From positions 1-39,702 of the forward strand of contig PWQX01000228.1 of NCBI GenBank assembly GCA_003556605.1: a stretch of 39,702 nt of DNA. The letters are read 5' to 3'. This DNA comes from Spirochaetaceae bacterium (GTDB taxonomy: Bacteria; Spirochaetota; Spirochaetia; DSM-27196; SLAA01). The notes under the pieces were generated by a model. The model saw only the letters and a list, made by a program, of their open reading frames with translations, did not search any database and was not told where the DNA came from. Both the position numbers and the translations under genes were made by a program. Below, piece by piece: positions 7,711-15,472 of this stretch; within the stretch, counting starts at the first letter, position 1, and each line of letters begins with the position of its first letter.

Positions 7711-9120
7711 ATGAGGGTCGTGATCGGCGGTGCCGGCGTGGTGGGAATGCAGATCGCCCGTCAATTAGTTGCCGAGCGGAAAGATGTTGTACTAATAGAG
7801 AGCGATACCGTCCAAGCCCGCTACGCGAGCGAACGCTTAGACTGCATGGTAGTGACCGGTTCGCTCAACAGCATCGCGACACTGCGACAAGCCGGCACAG
7901 ATGCGGCCGAGTACTTCATTGCCGTAACCGGGTCCGACGAAATCAATATAATCGCGTGCGCTCTGGTCGCGCGCCATTTCGCCGCCCCGTATAAGGTAGC
8001 CCGCATTCGCAGTATCGAGTATGCCGAGTCGATTGCGGACGACGGCGGATTCATTTGGGTCGATTGGGTTGTCACCCCCGAGATTGAGACTGCCCAGGCG
8101 GTGCTTCGCAGTATCGAGTACGGCGCAACCAGCGACGTAATGGTGTTCCGGCACTCCGACGTGCAGATCCGCAGCTTTGCGGTCGATGCCGGCTCGGAAT
8201 TCCTCAAGCGTACGCTGCGCGAAACAAGCACTCTGATACCAATTGCATTTCTGGTGGTCGTTATCCTGCGCGACAACGCCTACATCATCCCGTCGGGGGA
8301 CACCGAGATTCGAGAAGGCGACGTTCTGTACGTGGTCGCCACGCGCCGTGATTTTGATCTTCTGTTCGATTACCTCGGAAAACACCGGCGCAAGCTGCGC
8401 CGTATCGTACTGGTGGGCGGCGGTAAAATTGCCATTGAGCTCCTTAGACACCTCTATCCCGGCAATCACACCGGAGACTCCACCATCCCTCGGCGCCCTT
8501 CGGCAAGGAAGAGGCGGCGGCATCCCAACGTGAAGGTAATTGAGCGAGACAAAGAGAAGTGCAAGCGAATCGCCGATCTGTTCCCGGACGCCGTCGTGAT
8601 CAACGCTGACATTACGGATGCGGACCTGTTCGAAGAAGAGCGCTTGAAGCTGACCGACGTGGTAGTGGCAACAACTGAGAATCAAGAGCTGAACATGGTA
8701 ACCGCCGTATACGCGAAATCGCGCGGCATCCCACGTTCCATTGTCCTAGTTGGTAAGGCGAATTATATCAAGATGGCCGCCAACTTGGGTATCGATGCTT
8801 CGGTGAATCTCAAGAACGCAACGGTGGACTCGGTTCTGGGTTTCATACGCGGACAAAGCAGCGTGACTACGGTCTATAGCATCTTCGACGGTTCGGTTGA
8901 GGTGATTGAGCTCCCGGTAGCTGAGTGCAGTAAGGCCGCAGGTGCGCGCATTCAGGAGCTGGCTTTGCCGCAAAACTCCCTGATCGTCGCGGTGATTCGA
9001 GCCGGAGAACACCTGGTTCCACGCGGGAACCTTGAGATTCACGGCGATGATCAGATCATCGCCATCACCAGAAGCACCGATATCGATCGCGTGCAACGTT
9101 TGTTTACCCAGTCGCCATGA
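7711..9120 (+). CDS. trkA: Trk potassium uptake regulatory subunit TrkA
   Basis: A cytoplasmic NAD(H)/ATP-binding gating protein of 469 residues with the duplicated TrkA layout: RCK_N (1-120), RCK_C (about 135-215), RCK_N (228-370), RCK_C (about 385-469). The first Rossmann motif is intact (G7-A-G-V-V-G12, acidic E30 closing strand 2). The second is GGGKIA, with Ala in place of the last Gly. A basic insertion at residues 251-272 (RRPSARKRRR) splits the second Rossmann unit between its first helix and second strand, where family members have a short turn. The stop overlaps the trkH start (ATGA), so the channel and its gating ring are co-translated. The start is fixed by the Rossmann strand beginning at residue 2 and by the promoter immediately upstream. 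Confidence 0.93.
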   Translation: MRVVIGGAGVVGMQIARQLVAERKDVVLIESDTVQARYASERLDCMVVTGSLNSIATLRQAGTDAAEYFIAVTGSDEINIIACALVARHFAAPYKVARIRSIEYAESIADDGGFIWVDWVVTPEIETAQAVLRSIEYGATSDVMVFRHSDVQIRSFAVDAGSEFLKRTLRETSTLIPIAFLVVVILRDNAYIIPSGDTEIREGDVLYVVATRRDFDLLFDYLGKHRRKLRRIVLVGGGKIAIELLRHLYPGNHTGDSTIPRRPSARKRRRHPNVKVIERDKEKCKRIADLFPDAVVINADITDADLFEEERLKLTDVVVATTENQELNMVTAVYAKSRGIPRSIVLVGKANYIKMAANLGIDASVNLKNATVDSVLGFIRGQSSVTTVYSIFDGSVEVIELPVAECSKAAGARIQELALPQNSLIVAVIRAGEHLVPRGNLEIHGDDQIIAITRSTDIDRVQRLFTQSP

Positions 9121-10568
9121 ACCCGAAACTCGTTGTCCGCATCGTCGCGGTCCTACTGCTGGTTGTGTCCAGCTTCATGATTCTGCCGATTGTCGTGGCG
9201 CTGTACTACCGGGAGCACGGGCAAATTCCAAGCTTCGTGGTGACAATGCTCGCGACAATGGTACTTGCGCTCGTTGCGTTTGTTCTGACTTCGAAGACCA
9301 GTCAGCACCTCGGAACCCGTGACGGCTTCCTGATGGTCACCCTCAGCTGGATGGCGGCAGCAGCTGTCGGCGCCATGCCGTTCTATCTATCGGGCAGCAT
9401 ACCGCGGTACGTCGACGCGTTCTTCGAGACGATGTCCGGTTTTTCAACTACCGGAGCAACAATCTTAACCGACATCGAGGCTCTACCGCACGCCATGTTG
9501 TTCTGGCGGTCCTTTACCCATTGGCTGGGAGGGATGGGGATCATTGTACTCACGGTCGCAATATTCCCAATCTTAGGAGTCGGCGGGCTCCAACTGATCA
9601 AGGCCGAGGTTCCGGGACCGGCGGTCGACAAGATCACCCCAAAGATCACCGAAACCGCCAAGACCTTGTGGCTGATTTACCTTGCCTTGACCGCCGCGCA
9701 AACGATTCTGCTCATGCTCGGCGGCCTGAACCTGTTCGAAGGCCTTACCCACACCTTCGGCACCCTCGCGACCGGCGGCTTTCACCCCAAGAGCGACAGC
9801 GTCGGACACTATGGTTCAAGCTACATCAACATCGTCACTACGGTGTTCATGCTTATGGCCGGTGTCAACTTCATTCTCTACTTCAAGACCGTGACCGGAA
9901 GGTTTTGGTCCGTTACCCGTGATACCGAACTGAAGACATACCTCGGCGTATTCGGCATTACCGCGCTTGGGGTGTCTATCGCCCTGTGGGTCCACGGCAC
10001 ATACGCCACACTGGCCGAGAGTATAGAACACGGAGCGTTTCAGGTCGCGAGCATTCTCACCACCACCGGTTACGTAACTGCTGATTTCAACGCCTGGCCT
10101 CCGCCGGCGCAGACACTCCTGCTGGTAATGATGTTCGTGGGCGGCTGTTCGGGCAGCACCGGCGGCGGGGTAAAGATCGTGCGCGTGGTTACTCTGGTGA
10201 AGCTCGCAATCTCCGAGATGAAGTACTTACTGCATCCACGCGGCGTGTTCGGGGTTCGCCTGAGCGGCGTGCCGGTGAGAAAGGACGTAGTCTACTCGGT
10301 AGCCGGGTTCATCGTCTTATACCTGATGAGTGTGCTTATGGTAACTATCGTGGTGGGGTCTTCAGGAGCGGATCTCGTCAGTGCCTTTTCCACCGCATTG
10401 GCTACACTTGGCAACATTGGACCCGGGTTCGGCATCATCGGCGCCGTTGAAAACTACGCCCATTACCCCGACTACATTAAGTGGTTCCTCGGCGTCGTGA
10501 TGGTGATGGGCAGATTAGAGATCTTCACTGTTATTGTTCTATTCACGCCTCGATTCTGGAAGCCGTAA
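9117..10568 (+). CDS. trkH: Trk potassium transporter subunit TrkH/KtrB
   Basis: An inner-membrane K+ translocating subunit of 483 residues. It contains the four M1-P-M2 repeats, with filter segments recognisable as SGFSTTGATIL, LATGGFHPKS, LTTTGYVTAD and LATLGNIGPGFG, each with the critical glycine. Extra N-terminal helices and total length fit the TrkH branch. The ATG overlaps the trkA stop by 4 bp. Together they form a Trk system used for osmotic adjustment, with TrkA nucleotide binding gating the pore. It ends 25 bp before yaaA. Confidence 0.95.
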   Translation: MNPKLVVRIVAVLLLVVSSFMILPIVVALYYREHGQIPSFVVTMLATMVLALVAFVLTSKTSQHLGTRDGFLMVTLSWMAAAAVGAMPFYLSGSIPRYVDAFFETMSGFSTTGATILTDIEALPHAMLFWRSFTHWLGGMGIIVLTVAIFPILGVGGLQLIKAEVPGPAVDKITPKITETAKTLWLIYLALTAAQTILLMLGGLNLFEGLTHTFGTLATGGFHPKSDSVGHYGSSYINIVTTVFMLMAGVNFILYFKTVTGRFWSVTRDTELKTYLGVFGITALGVSIALWVHGTYATLAESIEHGAFQVASILTTTGYVTADFNAWPPPAQTLLLVMMFVGGCSGSTGGGVKIVRVVTLVKLAISEMKYLLHPRGVFGVRLSGVPVRKDVVYSVAGFIVLYLMSVLMVTIVVGSSGADLVSAFSTALATLGNIGPGFGIIGAVENYAHYPDYIKWFLGVVMVMGRLEIFTVIVLFTPRFWKP

Positions 10569-10593
10569 CCGAAAACCATGAGGAGACCATGCC

Positions 10594-11367
10594 ATGCTGA
10601 CCGTGCTGTCACCGGCCAAGACACTGGATTTTGAGACGCCGCCCCGGTTCGGGACGTACACCGAGCCGTTATTCGTCGCCGAGGCGAACCAGTTAGTGCA
10701 AATCGCCCGCCGGCTCTCACCGCAGCAATTGAGTAATCTGATGGGCATCAACCCCCAGCTCGCGGAGCTGAACCATGCGCGCTTCAAGAGTTGGCGGCCC
10801 GAGTTCGACTTAGACAATGCCAAGCAATCGATCTTCGCGTTCCGGGGCGATGTTTATCGCGGTCTTGCTGCCGGCGAGCTCGGCGAACCTGAGCTGCAGT
10901 TTGCGCAAGACCATCTCGCGATCTTGTCCGGGTTATACGGGCTCTTGCGTCCGTTGGATTTGATGCATCCCTACCGTTTGGAGATGGGTACGAAGCTCGC
11001 CAACCCATACGGGGAGAGTTTATATCAGTTCTGGGCTGATCGTGTTACGGACAAAATCGCCGAGCTGCTGCAAAGCCACCAGCACCCGGTCCTAATCAAC
11101 CTGGCGTCCAACGAGTACTTCAGCGTCATCAACCCGAAACGGCTGGCGGCCACGGTTGTAACACCTACTTTCAAACACTGGAAAAACGGCCGACTCAAGA
11201 CCATCACAATCTACGCCAAACTGGCCCGCGGAAGCATGGCGCGCTGGATCGTGGATCAACGCGCAGATACTCCGGACCGCCTCACCGGCTTCAACCGTGA
11301 CGGATACTACTACGCGCCCGAGTACTCAGAGGAGCACCGGCCGGTGTTCGTGCGCGAAGAACTGTAG
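10594..11367 (+). CDS. yaaA: YaaA/UPF0246 family peroxide-stress protein
   Basis: A cytoplasmic protein of 257 residues, the usual family length. It starts with the diagnostic LTVLSPAKTLDF and contains GLYGLLRPLDLMHPYRLEMG, NLASNEYFSVI and the C-terminal KLARGSMARWIV and FNRDGYYY segments. In Escherichia coli YaaA lowers free intracellular iron during peroxide stress and binds DNA. The start ATG has GAGGAG about 8 nt upstream. It follows trkH by 25 bp and may be read from the trk promoter, although no functional link is known. Confidence 0.95.
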   Translation: MLTVLSPAKTLDFETPPRFGTYTEPLFVAEANQLVQIARRLSPQQLSNLMGINPQLAELNHARFKSWRPEFDLDNAKQSIFAFRGDVYRGLAAGELGEPELQFAQDHLAILSGLYGLLRPLDLMHPYRLEMGTKLANPYGESLYQFWADRVTDKIAELLQSHQHPVLINLASNEYFSVINPKRLAATVVTPTFKHWKNGRLKTITIYAKLARGSMARWIVDQRADTPDRLTGFNRDGYYYAPEYSEEHRPVFVREEL

Positions 11368-11382
11368 CCGACGCCCCACGGC

Positions 11383-11421
11383 CGAAAAGAGCTTTTCGAT
11401 TACGCCAAAAAGGGCTATGCT
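11383..11421 (+). promoter_or_regulatory. Possible promoter of the S2P/beta-lactamase operon with an overlapping inverted repeat
   Basis: An inverted repeat CGAAAAG-AG-CTTTTCG (11383-11398) overlaps a weak -35 (TTTTCG, 11393-11398). A 17-bp spacer leads to TATGCT (11416-11421). Transcription would start at about 11428-11430, on or next to the ATG at 11430. The neighbouring TATAAG (11421-11426) is too close to the ATG to be the -10. Confidence 0.4.
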
Positions 11422-11429
11422 ATAAGTGT

Positions 11430-12551
11430 ATGCGCTGGTCGTTTTCGCTGTTTACGTTTCGTAGGATCTCGGTGCGGGTACACGCTACCTTCTTCCTGCT
11501 GCTGCTGTGGATAGGTTTCAGTGAAGCCGCAGCCGGCGCCCCGCCGCTGCAGGTGCTGCAGTCGCTGGGGTTCATTCTTGCGTTGTTTGCCTGCGTGGTA
11601 CTGCACGAGTTTGGACACGCGCTCACCGCCGCGCACTACGGCATCGCCACCCGCGACATTACGCTGTTGCCGATAGGCGGCGTCGCCCGCTTGGAGCGAA
11701 TGCCGGAAGAGCCTAAGCGTGAGCTCGCGGTTGCGGTAGCAGGGCCGGCTGTGAACCTGCTGATCGCCGCGGTTCTGTATGGTATTCTGTTTCTCACCAC
11801 CGGCCCCGAGTTGCCGAGCGCGCCCGCGATTATGCGGGGTGAGTTCCCGGTGCGCCTGCTTACCGTGAACGTCGCCCTGGTGGTTTTCAACATGCTCCCG
11901 GCCTTTCCCATGGACGGGGGACGAATTCTACGCGCCCTTTTGGCTCTGCGCATCAGCTATGCCCAGGCCACATCCACCGCCGCCACAATCGGTCAAGGAT
12001 TGGCGCTGGCGTTGGGATTCTTGGGCTTCTTCGGCAATCCGTTTCTGATTCTCATCGCGGTCTTTGTCTGGATCGGCGCCGGTCAAGAGGCCAACATGGC
12101 GCAGATGCGGGCGTTCTTCTCCGGTACTGTCGTGCGGGAAGTCACGGTAACCGAATTTCATACCGTCAACTCCGGCGATACCCTCGGCAACGTCACCAGG
12201 TTGCTGCTGTCATCGAGCCAGAAGGACTTCCCGGTTATCGAGAACGGCGAGCTGGTCGGAATGCTCAGTCGCGAGGCGCTGGCGAAGGCGTTACCCGAAC
12301 ACGGCGAGCGCGGCAGCGTGCAGACCGCGATGCACCGTGAAGTGCACACCGCCGATGCCGGCGAGACCTTGATAAACGCGTTTACCCGCATGCAGGAATC
12401 GGGGTTGCGGACGATGGCGGTAACACAACGCGGCGAGCTCTACGGGCTGCTAACCACCGAGAACCTCGGTGAGTATATCGCGATTCGCTCGGCGATGAGC
12501 TCAAGAACTCCTCGTATCGTTTGGGAGACCCCGCAGCTTCCTCAGAGTTAA
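11430..12551 (+). CDS. Site-2 protease family (M50) membrane metalloprotease with C-terminal CBS pair
   Basis: An intramembrane zinc protease of 373 residues in the SpoIVFB/YwhC-like branch. The opening RISVRVHATFFLLLLW is the usual first strand and helix of the family. Zinc motif H59-E-F-G-H63 lies in a membrane helix, and the distal aspartate D162 is in NMLPAFPMDGGR. Six hydrophobic segments are visible up to about residue 220. Two CBS motifs (about 235-365) form a cytoplasmic nucleotide-binding regulatory domain. No Shine-Dalgarno sequence precedes the ATG. The next gene begins 6 bp after the stop, so this heads a four-gene unit with two beta-lactamase-fold hydrolases. The substrate is unknown; sigma-factor or membrane-regulator processing is typical for the family. 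Confidence 0.9.
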   Translation: MRWSFSLFTFRRISVRVHATFFLLLLWIGFSEAAAGAPPLQVLQSLGFILALFACVVLHEFGHALTAAHYGIATRDITLLPIGGVARLERMPEEPKRELAVAVAGPAVNLLIAAVLYGILFLTTGPELPSAPAIMRGEFPVRLLTVNVALVVFNMLPAFPMDGGRILRALLALRISYAQATSTAATIGQGLALALGFLGFFGNPFLILIAVFVWIGAGQEANMAQMRAFFSGTVVREVTVTEFHTVNSGDTLGNVTRLLLSSSQKDFPVIENGELVGMLSREALAKALPEHGERGSVQTAMHREVHTADAGETLINAFTRMQESGLRTMAVTQRGELYGLLTTENLGEYIAIRSAMSSRTPRIVWETPQLPQS

Positions 12552-12557
12552 GCCGGT

Positions 12558-13988
12558 ATGCCCACTGACGCGCGCCTTATAGCAATTCTCACGCTTGCGA
12601 CGGCGTTCCTTACCGCTGCTGTAGTCGCGCCCCTGCCGCCGCTGGGCGCGGCCGCCCCGCTTGACCGTGAGCTCAATCTGGATGTCGACCGGCTGGAGGA
12701 CGAGTTCGCACGCTACGACCGCAGCGATGCCCCCGGGTTCGCGGTTGGGGTAATTGTTGATGGCGAGCTGGCTTTCAGCAGATACTACGGCGCCGCACAT
12801 CTGGACTACGGGATACCTCTGGGACCTGAATCTCGGCTGATGGTCGGTTCGGTCTCGAAGCAGTTCACCGCTGCCGCGGTTCTGCTGCTTGCCCAACGGG
12901 GCGAGCTCGAGCTCGACGAAGACATTCGAACCTACCTCCCCGAGCTGCCGGACCTCGCCGCCCGCGCCGGCTACGACACTCCGGTCACGGTCCGTAGCCT
13001 GTTACACCATACCTCGGGCATTCGCGACCTGATCCATCTCCTGCATATCGAGGGTCGGGGCCTCGACCCGCAGACCGACGATGAACGCATCATGCGCATG
13101 CTTCGCAATCAGCGCGGACTCAACTTTGAACCGGGTGCACGCTATGCCTACAGCAACACCGGCTATATCCTGCTCGCGGAGCTCGTTGAACGGGTGAGTG
13201 GCAAGAGCCTCCGCGAGTTCACGTGCGAGCACTTGTTTGCGCCTTCCGGCATGAATTCCACTCATTTCCATGACGACCCCGCGATGGTGGTGCCGAAGCG
13301 CAGTATGAGTTATCTCCCCCTCGCCGGCGATACCGGTGCCGGCGGCGAGTTCGGCGAATTCTATCGTAATCACGTTGCCTGGGTCGGCGCGCGCGGGCTG
13401 TTCACCACTCTCGAAGACCTCGCGCGCTGGGAGCAAAACTATTACGACAATCGCACGTGTCTCGAAAATTTCGAAGCTGAGATGACCCGGCTTGCGCGCA
13501 GTAATACCGGGTCGCGGATCAACTACGCATCCGGCTTGTTCGTCGGCTGGTACAAGGGCCTGCAGACTGTTGGGCACGACGGAAACTACATGGGCTTCCG
13601 CAGCAACTATCAGCGCTTCCCGGAGTTTGACACCGCGATTATCGTGTTGGGCAATTCCGCAGGTATAGATCCCACACGCCTTCTGCGCCGTACCGCCGAC
13701 ATCGTATTCGAGCACCATTACGAGCAACAGCTCACGGCGTTCACCGGCGTCTATGAAGAGCCGTGGTACGGCACGCGTTACGAGATCGCACTAGAAGCCG
13801 GAGCGCTGTACGTTTACCGCCCGCGCTCGCCGCGCGCGCCGCTTGAGTGGCACGGCGGCAACCGGTTCTCATTCCAGAACTGGCTCGTAACCTTCGAGCG
13901 CGGCGGCGATGGGACCTATGACCGATTGATGGTGCATACCGCCGCCGCGGGAACTCGACCGTTTGAGCGGGTGAGCCCGAGTGAGTGA
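12558..13988 (+). CDS. Beta-lactamase-fold serine hydrolase (PF00144 type), exported
   Basis: A protein of 476 residues with an N-terminal hydrophobic export segment (about 6-33). The catalytic set of the class C/penicillin-binding-like family is complete: nucleophile S98 and K101 in GSVSKQFTA, the YxN motif Y198-S-N200 in YAYSNTGY, and H340-D-G342 in VGHDGNYMGF in the position of KTG/HxG. The HTSGIRDLI motif near 151 is also typical. A C-terminal beta domain (about 395-476) resembles the extra domain of DD-peptidase/esterase relatives. It starts 6 bp after the S2P gene and overlaps the next paralogue by 8 bp. The activity could be D-amino-peptide hydrolysis, esterase or beta-lactam hydrolysis; the sequence does not decide. 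Confidence 0.88.
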   Translation: MPTDARLIAILTLATAFLTAAVVAPLPPLGAAAPLDRELNLDVDRLEDEFARYDRSDAPGFAVGVIVDGELAFSRYYGAAHLDYGIPLGPESRLMVGSVSKQFTAAAVLLLAQRGELELDEDIRTYLPELPDLAARAGYDTPVTVRSLLHHTSGIRDLIHLLHIEGRGLDPQTDDERIMRMLRNQRGLNFEPGARYAYSNTGYILLAELVERVSGKSLREFTCEHLFAPSGMNSTHFHDDPAMVVPKRSMSYLPLAGDTGAGGEFGEFYRNHVAWVGARGLFTTLEDLARWEQNYYDNRTCLENFEAEMTRLARSNTGSRINYASGLFVGWYKGLQTVGHDGNYMGFRSNYQRFPEFDTAIIVLGNSAGIDPTRLLRRTADIVFEHHYEQQLTAFTGVYEEPWYGTRYEIALEAGALYVYRPRSPRAPLEWHGGNRFSFQNWLVTFERGGDGTYDRLMVHTAAAGTRPFERVSPSE

Positions 13989-15456
13989 GTTATCGCGAAT
14001 GAGTCCGTTCACGACACCTGATACGCCTTCACGACTGAGCCGGAGCGTGTGGGTTGCACTGGGCGCCGCGGCCGCACTGCTTGTTGCCCAACCGGAGGCG
14101 CTGCGCGGCGGCTCCACGCACGAAAAGGAACCTCCTACGCTCCACCGTGAGTTTCGCCTGCCGGATGGCGCAGCTTCCCAGCTCAACGAGCTCCTCGCCG
14201 AGCTCGGAGAGCAAGACGAACCCGGCCTCGCCGCGGCAGTGTTTCACGACGGTCGCATGCTGTACGCCGGCACCCGAGGTTCGGCAAACTTGGACCACGA
14301 TATAAGACTCAGCGAGTCGAGCCGGTTCTACGCCGCATCGCTTTCCAAGCAAGTGACCGCCGCGGCGGCTGCGGTGTTGCTCGCCCGCGGCGACCTCGCG
14401 CTGAGCGATCGCGTCGGTGATATTCTCGAGAGCTGGCCGGACTGGGCTGAGGATGTGCGGGTGGAACACCTGATCTACCACACCGCTGGGCTGCCTGATT
14501 TCATCGAGCTGCTGGAGCTCGCCGACCTCAGTATCGCGGATCCGCTCAACCTGAACGACTATCTGGAGGTCATCACGAGGGCCGGGGCGTTGAATCATGA
14601 TCCGGGCGAACGCTTCCAGTTCAGTAACAGTAACTACTTAGTACTCGCCGCCGTAGTGGAAGGCCTCAGCAACCGATCGTTGAACGCGTTCGCGACCGAA
14701 CACCTATTTGAACCGCTGGGCATGAAAGACACGCATTTCCACGACGACCGCCGGCGCGTAATCCCTCAACGCGTAATCGGCTACCGCACACGAAATGCAG
14801 ATTCCACCGGCGGTTTCGCGCAAGCGTACATCAATACCTACCAGGAGTACGGCGCCGGCGGCTTGTACACCACCGTTGAAGACTGGAGCCGCTGGGACAC
14901 GCTGCGAAGCGGCGACCCGCTTGGGCTCGGTTCCGAGATCTGCAGACTGTTGGTGCGCCCGGGAAAATCCGCTGGAGATTCGCGGGTTGATTATGCCTTC
15001 GGATTGCAGCTCGACAGGTGGAACGAGCTGGCACGCATTGGGCACGACGGGCGCTTCATGGGATTTCATCACGACTATCGTTACTTCCCGCAACTGCAGG
15101 TCTCGGTAGTGGTTTTCTCAAATCGCTCCGACCTCGACGCCGGCGTCGTGCTCAAGCGCATCAGCGAGATCATCTTCGCGGAGCACCTCGAGGCTTGGAT
15201 GCAGCCGTACATCGGTCGCTTCACGAACCGCGAGCTCGACGTTGCCTACGAGCTCACTGCCGAAAGCGGCAGGCTGTACCTACATCGTCCTAACCGGGAT
15301 CCAGCACCGCTTACCTATTCCGGCAGTCATCGCTGGCGCATGGGTACCTGGCTGCTTGAGTTCACAGAGCCTGTTGGCAAAGAACGGGCACCACAGTTCA
15401 AGCGCTTCTACCTTTCTACCATACGCGCGTTCGGCGTTGAGTTTGAACGCCGCTGA
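13981..15456 (+). CDS. Second beta-lactamase-fold protein, with Tyr-to-Phe in the YxN motif
   Basis: A paralogue of the preceding gene, 491 residues from GTG 13981; an ATG at 13999 would remove six residues. It has an N-terminal export segment (about 20-37). Nucleophile S120 and K123 (ASLSKQVTA), HTAGLPDFIEL and H355-D-G (IGHDGRFMGF) are kept. The motif that should read Y-S-N is F214-S-N216 in RFQFSNSNY, so the catalytic hydroxyl of the general-base tyrosine is absent. The two genes look like an old tandem duplication: same domain order, matching C-terminal beta domain, moderate identity. Translation is coupled to the first copy through an 8-bp overlap. It may be a slowed enzyme, a binding protein or a regulator of its neighbour. 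Confidence 0.85.
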   Translation: MSELSRMSPFTTPDTPSRLSRSVWVALGAAAALLVAQPEALRGGSTHEKEPPTLHREFRLPDGAASQLNELLAELGEQDEPGLAAAVFHDGRMLYAGTRGSANLDHDIRLSESSRFYAASLSKQVTAAAAAVLLARGDLALSDRVGDILESWPDWAEDVRVEHLIYHTAGLPDFIELLELADLSIADPLNLNDYLEVITRAGALNHDPGERFQFSNSNYLVLAAVVEGLSNRSLNAFATEHLFEPLGMKDTHFHDDRRRVIPQRVIGYRTRNADSTGGFAQAYINTYQEYGAGGLYTTVEDWSRWDTLRSGDPLGLGSEICRLLVRPGKSAGDSRVDYAFGLQLDRWNELARIGHDGRFMGFHHDYRYFPQLQVSVVVFSNRSDLDAGVVLKRISEIIFAEHLEAWMQPYIGRFTNRELDVAYELTAESGRLYLHRPNRDPAPLTYSGSHRWRMGTWLLEFTEPVGKERAPQFKRFYLSTIRAFGVEFERR

Positions 15457-15472
15457 CGATTGAGAAGGCGCA

